A DNA stretch of 64,000 bases from contig JACSYO010002159.1 of assembly GCA_016806645.1 (NCBI GenBank), forward strand, positions 13,185,327 to 13,249,326, given 5' to 3'. Made by a program: the position numbers and the translations under genes. Below, piece after piece: positions 56,747 to 64,000 of this stretch; positions within the stretch are counted from its first letter, which is position 1, and each line of letters opens with the position of its first letter. The stretch is from Ophiodon elongatus (lineage: Eukaryota > Chordata > Actinopteri > Perciformes > Hexagrammidae). Below the pieces are notes generated by a model that saw only the letters and a list, made by a program, of their open reading frames with translations, was not told the DNA's origin and ran no database searches.

Positions 56747-57528
56747 TGTTATAACCCAGCTCAAAAGGCTGCAACATGTATGGGAGACCAGACGAGTTAA
56801 AAGCAATAAGTAGACATTTATTTAAAACACAACTAACTTAAAACAAAACAAAGCTGTAATGTCAGCCACAGGAGCGAACCCCTCCATGTTCAGGTGTTGA
56901 GTCTTTATAGCCAGCGCTCCACCAGGCTCAGGTGTAGCTCATCAGCTGACGATGCTCAGCCTGAAAGACAAAGCGACAGTAAACCAGACCCCTAGTGGAA
57001 GGAAGGGGTTGTCACACCCCCGCCATAAAAAGTGTTCCCACCGGGAATACTGACTAATGCAAACTACATAGATTTCATATTTCAAACTGGTCTTAGCACA
57101 TCTTTCAGCCCGCCAATCAATCTCCCCACTGCCACCCAGCAACTCCAACATGTGAAGAAGCATCTAAGAGTGAGAGCTGAGAAGGAAGGCCAGAGAGATT
57201 ACACTGCAATATGGAACAGCAAAAGATTGAAAAGCAAGGTTTTCTAGGCGAGATGCAGGATGCTGCATAGAGATGCAGGAATGAGCGGTGAACACACAGA
57301 ACTGGAATTTCCATAATTACCAGCTTACAAACAGAACTACCATAAGCACCAAGTCGAAGTAGCATCCAAAAGGTCCCTTTGACACAAAGGCTCACTAGCC
57401 AACCAAGTCGGCCACAGCACAAAGAGGCAACCCAACTACAACACAGCTCACACCAACCAAGGCACAAACTCATGGTCCCAAAGGTAGCCACTTACATGTC
57501 ACCACACAACGACGAACAGTTCACCACA
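56747..57528 (-). mobile_element. 3' LTR of a retrotransposon fragment, minus strand
   Basis: On the minus strand it starts TGTGGTGAAC (57528) and ends GGGTTATAACA (56747), with an internal AATAAA at 56822-56817. Just upstream on the minus strand is a purine tract AAAGGAGGGA (57529-57538), the expected polypurine primer next to a 3' LTR. No matching second LTR is seen, and no target duplication, so this is a truncated copy. Confidence 0.55.
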
Positions 57529-58020
57529 TCCCTCCTTTAACTACCAACTTGCTCACATGAACCATTAGTACCTACTGCACACTCTGCAGAGTCTTCAGGT
57601 TCTCGAGTTTAACACCTGTAAGGTAACTTGGTCCAACTACCCAGACACCCAACAGGCTGTGGCTCCCCCTAGTCTTCAGGTGCTACTTGCGGTGGGTACT
57701 TATGCACTAAAACACGCAGGCCCGGTAAAGCAACCATATACAGGCAACCCACCTGCAGCCTCGGACGTGCCCCTGAGACAACTGCTCTAACCACTTTTGT
57801 CACCACACTATCAAAACCCCCCAACGAACCCCAAAGGGAATCCACTCTTAAACCTAACAGGGACAGAACAGAAATATGCTCATCGTGTATAGAGAACCAC
57901 CAAAAATCACCAGTATAACATAGCTCAGTGACAAACATACACCTCAGGAAAACTACAGATGCTCACAGTAACCAACAGGAAACAGCCGACTCACCACACT
58001 CGTCCAGGTCTCCCAAACAA
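57529..58020 (-). mobile_element. Internal remnant adjoining the LTR
   Basis: Sequence continuous with the polypurine tract, about 500 bp, with a non-specific minus-strand frame at 57669-57938. No gag, protease, reverse transcriptase or integrase motif is visible. The outer edge is approximate. Confidence 0.35.
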
Positions 58021-61000
58021 CCAGATAGATTAATCAACTATGTTTCAGCTCTTTGCAGAGCCTTCTGATTAGTCTACATGTGAACTGTAACTGTAATGCA
58101 GACTTGATGTGTATTGTGATCGATGGCATTCATCAAGCAAGGTTCAAGAACATGTCAATAGATTGTCATACCATTCAGAAACCAATGAAAACCAATAGAT
58201 GCCCGAAACAACAGTAACGGCACATCCACAAATCTATAACTGCAAAGAATGCATTTGAAAATGCAAAGTATACCCGATTTGAATATGATTTAAAAACTGA
58301 AAACACGCTGGCTTCTTTAATATTTTGCAGCAGTGAAAGAGAAACCACAGCTGCCAGTCAGCTGTGGGTGAGCAGCAGTCTGCTTCAGAGCAGCTGCTTT
58401 CAAAGCCTTTGCCGCTCTGCGGCTCATTCCTCGTAAAGATAAAGAAGAGGCTGACAACTGCTCAGTTTTGATCAAATTTTCTCTTCTCTCATCGGACAAA
58501 ATAATAGCATGCCGACTTAAGTCAGCCTTCTGAAAGCAATTTTTCTAAATCTCAGCATTGTGTTGTCATAAATTACAGTCAGACTGTCTCGGGTGTTTCC
58601 TTGCTTTGAAGGTAGAGTTAAAGCTTATTCAACCAAAAAAAGCCACCTGTTGGACTTGGCTTAAATAACGTGTTGGACACATATTGTAGGTCTGTGATTC
58701 ACACAAGGATGTGATCAATGATTTGACGCACGCAATGTGGTGTAACCGAATGAATAACCCCGTCATCTCTGAATAGCCCTGTCATCTTGGCATGTATCTT
58801 CACGTTCCTGGAAGCAAACATGTTTGTTGTCCGACCCCAGTGGGGGGGGGGGGTGAGTGGGCGGTGTGATGCGTGACACTGGATTCAAACATACCTGTCA
58901 ATTACACAACAGCACAATCACAACGACGGGGCCCGCAAAAGCCTCCGGTCCTCACCCTCCGCCTCACAACTCAGAGCGGAAGGAATTCGCTGGATGATTG
59001 CGAGTGCTGGCAGAGCGTGTTGCAGCAGGTGAGGACAGGGGTTGTTGTTGTTGGAGGGAATTAATGTGTAGCTGCTCTCTAGGTGCGATGGTGATGGCCT
59101 GCTGCCTCGTCCCTTCGAGGCAATACCCCCCGAAAAGGCTGAGCTGATTCACCTCTCATCATCCCTGGCCTCCTATAATCACATACGAGCTGTGAAATCA
59201 CTGTGCTGTAGTGTAATTTACCCTCAATGTTTACATCTGGCCTCGTTATCATCATCATCTGACAAATTCTCCAGCACCACTCATTGTTTGGGAATGTCCT
59301 CACAGCTGTTCTAAGCCTTGCCATCTTGTCGTGAGGCTGTTGCGATGGTAAGCTGTGGGTGCTGCTGCTCGCATGTGTTGTCAAAAAGCAGTAACGGGTG
59401 AGCCAGTGAAATACCAAGAGTTCATGATTCGGAGCGAGGCCAAGAATATGCGCATACCCCAATATTTGCCAAGCCCCGCAGCGTTTTTTACATCGGACAA
59501 AAAAATAAATGTTGCAAGTAGTTTGTCCATTGGGTTTTTGTGAAATTCTGAATGGGAACAGTGCTCTAGTGTTGACTGGTTTGATCGTCTGAGGTCATAA
59601 AGTTAAGTATTTAATCAGCTTTTCAACTAAAAGAATGTAGACACACCATTGGTAGCCAAAGCTGAACAATTGGACAACCTAAGAAATAAATAAAGTAATA
59701 GCTCTCATGGGGTGTTATAGAAGCAGTTGGGATTTTAATTAATTCAACAAAATGTGTGATTTCAAGTCGATGCTGGTGGGAATACTAATTAGATGATGAT
59801 ACTACAGTTAGGATGTGTCCACCATTTTGCATGAAACGCTCCTCAATTCAGATGAAAATATGGACTTTGGGGATTTTGGAATGCTTTAATGGAAACTGTT
59901 TGAATTTCACGTCAGATTCAACACGAATATGAGGTGACTTTAGTCTCTCAGTATTCATCTGTGACCCAAATTAGACTTTCCCCAGGAAGGTTTTTACACT
60001 CTTACTCACACATCAAAATGCTATAAAACAAAAACCTCATCAGTCTTAGCTTCATCGTGAATGTCGTCCCCCGCTGAGTGAAAGCATACATTTCTCATTT
60101 GATATGATCATTACATTTGCTTCTTTATAACTATCCTATTTGTTCCCATTTGCAAGTTGCTTGTTTTTATAGCTTATATTTTTATTTAGCTACCAATTGC
60201 TCTGTTCTGAAAAACATGGAGGAAATGTCTTGATTATTAATTACTGTGTTTATATGTCCAGTCAAATTATGATCAGCCTCTCCATGCCTTAGTTCTACAT
60301 TTGCTCATTGGTATTAATGTAAATCAAAATTATAATGTCAAAAGAAGCTGTTTGTGACAAAAAACAAAACATTGAATTTATGCCTCAACAACCTCTGACA
60401 CAATCTGAATAGTGGGAACATAAAAGTCATTATCTTAGTACCCACAGCAACTCCTTGATGATTTGATCAGCTCCTGGGATGGAGACAAAGTGAGAATGCA
60501 GAGAGAAGTGATAATGCAGAACATCTGCCCCGTGGTCTGTGGTATGCTGGGAATCCGATGGGGAGTCTGAAAGCAGCAGAGATATTGAGTCAGACTGTGG
60601 TATTGCTGGAATGTTTTCTAATGCTGTTTGCGTTATGTATTATACTCGTCTGTTTTCCACAGTTGAGTGGTTCATGTTACGTAAGAGTGCTGCAAGCAAC
60701 GGCAGAAAAAAACCCACCGAATTACATGTTCATGCTTTTACACGTACTATCCTTCGATAGAAATGAATGTTATCAGTGTTGCGGGCGCAGATGAAATGTG
60801 ATGATTTTCCATCCTGTAGAAGTAGCTTAACCCTGTCAGTGTGCGCTGCCTTGACAGACTCGCTCTTGTTCTGTGCAGCAGTAACATGTTGCGTTGCTGG
60901 CAGGCAAAGCCGCGACCATACAGCCACATGTTTCAGCAACACAGCTGGCTCCATTCTCTTCCCCTCACTTTAATCTCACTGTGCCATGTGAAGACCACAG

Positions 61001-62430
61001 GCAATTCAAAACGTCTGCCCCGTCTTGACAGCCGTGTTGATACCGCTGATAAGACGAAGAGGGAGAGAAGAGACAGCGAGTGAGATGACGGCGTGTTTTT
61101 CCTCATACGCTGCAAAACATTGTCATAAGCCGCAAACCATTCAATGATCGGATGAATAGTAACATGATATACATCTCCATATCTTTAGTGGGACGTGTAA
61201 CAGATTTCTATTGCTATTAACTGTTTTATTTTTTTATTTTGGTCGTTGAACAATTGCTCCAAAGATTAATATTGCATTTTCATAATGTTGTTTTGCTCAT
61301 GAGAGAAAAATATGAAAAATAAATGGCTAGAATTGTTGCCCCAGAGGCAGAATCACCTTAACTTTTATTCCGTCATAGGGGTCAAACTCCAAAAAAGCGT
61401 CTTTTTGTTCGACCATCATGTCTTTTAAAATAATCTCAAACTGATATTTTCACTGCATGCTCTAATAAAGTATTTTATAGAAACTCTCTAAAGTAAATAT
61501 TACTGAAGCGCACTGTCTTCAACAGATCCATAATAAATGTAACAGTTCGGTTATATAGTAAAACATAAACCTTTCAAACGTCCATGCACTCTAAAAAAGA
61601 TATTTGCGAGAAGTTCATATTTAGTCAAATGTAACTGTAGTTGATTTTCAGCCCTGAGATGTTTTGATGAATAGTTTTACAGTGTATCAATCAGATGGCT
61701 ACATGAACTCCGGGCTGAAATATCTTGCACAAGCTTGATTCAGGATGTTACTTGTCATACTGTCATATTTTACGAAGTCTAAAACACAAACAGAGCAGAA
61801 GAATTCCAAAATAGAAACAAATGTGTTTGATAGATTAACATGTCGTAATAAAAAGTGTCTATATCTAGTCTGGCTTGAGATTGATAATTCTTTGAAAAAG
61901 TATTTTGTACCCTCAGGTGTTGCAGTTCTTTCGGGAATAGGTCATGAACTCTGTCAACTTCAATCTGTTCCAAACTCTTCCAGCTGAAGCGAGCGATGAG
62001 CAGACTGGGAAATTATCATTCTTATCGCTCTGTAAATCAGCCAGAGACAAACAGTAATATCCTCTTACACTCGCAATTGCTTCTTTCTGGAGGGGTTGGC
62101 ATTGAGCTTTTCCGCCTGCTGAGGAGCTGCGTCCGGGCCTTGGTATGCCTGCCATCTCCAACAGTTTGCTTTGGCAGCTTGTTCACCACCCCCTCCTGTC
62201 TTGACATAGTTGTCATAGCGGTAATCTGCAGCAGGAGCCCTTGTCTTGTTTTCATTTAGGTCAGGACAGCTCAACTGCAGTTGGAAAAAGTTACATTTAG
62301 GAGATGAGCATTTTCATTCAACCACTAGAACGAAGAAAACAGAAGCTCAAATGGGCACGCAGGCCCCAGCATGTCACATTCAGGACTTTTTAGGATAGGG
62401 ACTCAAATGTAAATATGCTTTGTATTTGAG
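58021..62430. other. Region without recognised genes
   Basis: AT-rich sequence with short open frames of no coding character. It includes a G run at 58842-58853. I see no splice-bounded exon or recognised repeat. Confidence 0.5.
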
Positions 62431-62550
62431 TCATGTCAAGTCAAATTTATTCATAAAGCCCAATATCACGCATCACAAATTTGCTTCAAGGGCCTTCATA
62501 ATCTATACAATTTACGTCACCCTCTTTTCTTAGACCTGCAATTCATATCA
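62431..62550. repeat. Interspersed repeat of the 'AGCCCAATATCAC' type
   Basis: Reads TCAAATTTATTCATAAAGCC, CAATATCACGCATCACAAAT, TTGCTTCAAGGGCCTTCATA, matching a motif string very common in teleost genomes. Orientation and class are not assigned. Confidence 0.55.
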
Positions 62551-62639
62551 GGGACATTTTACTTTGTCCAATACTTTGGATTTATGACATTCCCATCAAC
62601 CTCAGCTGTACTTTGAGAGTACAGTCTTCACTCTGTAAG

Positions 62640-62795
62640 ATGGTGAACATGGTGAACATCATACCTGCTAAACACCAGCGTGTTAGGTGTTGTCATTGTG
62701 AGCATGTTAGCATGCTGATGATAGTATTCAGCCCAAGTTCAGATTTAGAGCCAGTAGCATGACCATAGACTCTTAGTCTTGTTAATAGCCATATT
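62640..62795. repeat. Interspersed repeat of the 'GCATGTTAGCATGCTGA' type
   Basis: GTGAACATCATACCTGCTAA, GAGCATGTTAGCATGCTGAT and AGACTCTTAGTCTTGTT occur in the order known from a frequent percomorph repeat. It is internally degraded. Confidence 0.55.
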
Positions 62796-62845
62796 GCCCT
62801 AAACAGCAAATTATTTTTGATATAAAAGTGAGATTGTGAACCCGG

Positions 62846-62995
62846 TATAAAATAAGATAAAATAAGATAATCCTTTATTAGTCCCGCAGTGGGGAAATTT
62901 ACAGGATTACAGCAGCAGAGGGTAAAGTGCTAACAAGAGACATAGTAAAAAGAACAAGATCAAAACAAATATAAAGTATATATATAACACAAGTG
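62846..62995. repeat. Interspersed repeat of the 'TAATCCTTTATTAGTCCC' type
   Basis: AATAAGATAAAATAAGATAA is followed by TCCTTTATTAGTCCCGCAGT and GGGGAAATTTACAGGATTAC, a familiar teleost repeat start. The rest of the window to 64000 holds a T run (63400-63416) and nothing else I can support. Confidence 0.55.
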
Positions 62996-64000
62996 TAAAG
63001 AAGAGTGTGGAACGGGCAAAAAGAATCATGGTGGTGACAGTTGACCACACTTGACTGAAGCGACAGAGCTTGGTGTGTAAAGCGACTAAATCTACAAAGA
63101 CCTTGTTCTCTTTCATTTCCTCCCTCGTGCTCCAGGTGCTGATTCTGCCCTCCGTCACCCGTGGAAGTAAATCCAATGTTTTTCTTGCAGTGACACAAAC
63201 AAGGCTGTTTTTATTTCCACTCGAGGTGTGGGCAGAAAAGGGATCTCCTGGGTTAGCGTGAGAACATCCAGCTGTGTTTGAGCCGGACTGTTCTCACTCC
63301 CTCTGGCCTTGGACTGTTCACATGCACAGCTCAGATACACCAGGCAGAGAAAAGGCTCATTAAGTGCAGCCAGTTGTTCAAGTTGGTGTTTCTCAAATGT
63401 TTTTTTTTTTTTTTTTACTGTAAGAGCCGACAGAAGGCACATACACATTTTCTCTCTGTTCCTGTGTTTCACCCTTTATGTCTCTCTTCAGCTCCTTTTC
63501 TCTCGTCCACATACACCTGCATACTATTGTTACCTCTCTCATATAGAGTAAACAAGACCAGAGCACATTTTATGCGAGTTGCTCCAAAGTCATGCTGCGC
63601 ACACATGTTATGTGAGTGTACACAGCCTCGGCAAGAACAGTATTTTAAGATGTCGTGTCTTTTGGTTTTAACTGTGTTTTAGTAATTAAATGAACTGACG
63701 TAAAGGAGTTTGGTTTTCAGGGACCATGCTTTTATTTGATTAGTTGGCATAAGCCACACCTCCCGCTTGCGTCCTGTAACCTTTCCATGCAACCTTTCAG
63801 ACAGTAGGGGAAATGTAAACACAGATATCCAACAAGGACATCAGGAATGTCACTCACTCTGAACAAAAGATCAGGAAACAAACAAAGGTTTGCACACATA
63901 CCTTATCTTACCGGTCAAACAGTGGATTTATTGCTGTTGCATAGCTGCTATGTCGAGTAAGGTTCGTGAGCAATCCCAAATACACCACAGGCTATTTCTA

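Noticed and set aside
56342..56806. 154-residue minus-strand frame running into the LTR
   Set aside because: It crosses the LTR boundary and shows no conserved motif; probably chance.
58317..58499. Minus-strand frame of 60 codons, Ala/Arg-rich
   Set aside because: Isolated, no homology recognised, no promoter or splice support.
62065..62274. Minus-strand frame of 69 codons with protein-like composition
   Set aside because: No recognised family, no convincing splice borders and no neighbouring exons; kept only as a weak possibility.

Overview
The window is animal nuclear DNA, most likely from a percomorph teleost. Long multi-exon genes are separated by introns with GT-AG borders. Dinucleotide microsatellites are long and frequent, and several interspersed repeats look like families common in spiny-rayed fish. 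I rebuilt gene models by joining exons at splice sites and matching proteins from memory; no database search was possible. All five coding models keep frame through every junction.

Layout. (1) About 442-22085, plus strand: the 3' part of FRY (furry), 39 exons giving 1,997 residues, including 9-nt and 18-nt microexons. (2) About 22560-37045, plus: a complete BRCA2 orthologue, 26 coding exons plus a non-coding first exon, 3,023 residues, with an enlarged BRC-repeat array and three FxPP-like motifs. (3) About 37780-41150, plus: N4BP2L2, 516 residues, with a P-loop kinase-like domain. (4) 45600-52390, plus: TRMT9B, a Trm9/ABH8-type methyltransferase-like protein of 430 residues, with a CpG-rich putative first exon far upstream. 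(5) About 52460-55060, minus: a zinc-dependent deacetylase of the histone deacetylase superfamily, 381 residues, ending tail-to-tail with TRMT9B. (6) 55060-64000: no gene recognised; degraded repeats and an LTR-retrotransposon fragment.

FRY-BRCA2-N4BP2L2 is the order of human chromosome 13q13, but ZAR1L, which lies between FRY and BRCA2 in human, is absent from the roughly 500-bp gap here. TRMT9B is on human chromosome 8p, so the right half joins a different ancestral neighbourhood or marks a rearrangement. The genes do not form a pathway: FRY acts in cell morphogenesis and mitotic kinase signalling, BRCA2 in homologous recombination, TRMT9B is tRNA-methyltransferase-like, and the deacetylase acts on an unknown acyl substrate.

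The most notable signals are a 999-bp (333-codon) in-frame tandem duplication in BRCA2 exon 11 whose last roughly 409 bp are nearly identical between copies, multiplied FxPP-like motifs in BRCA2 exon 14, FRY microexons, two GC-AG introns in different genes, a solo LTR 10 bp from a BRCA2 splice donor, and an intact non-mammalian-type deacetylase gene. I saw no CRISPR array, tRNA, rRNA or prokaryote-like system.
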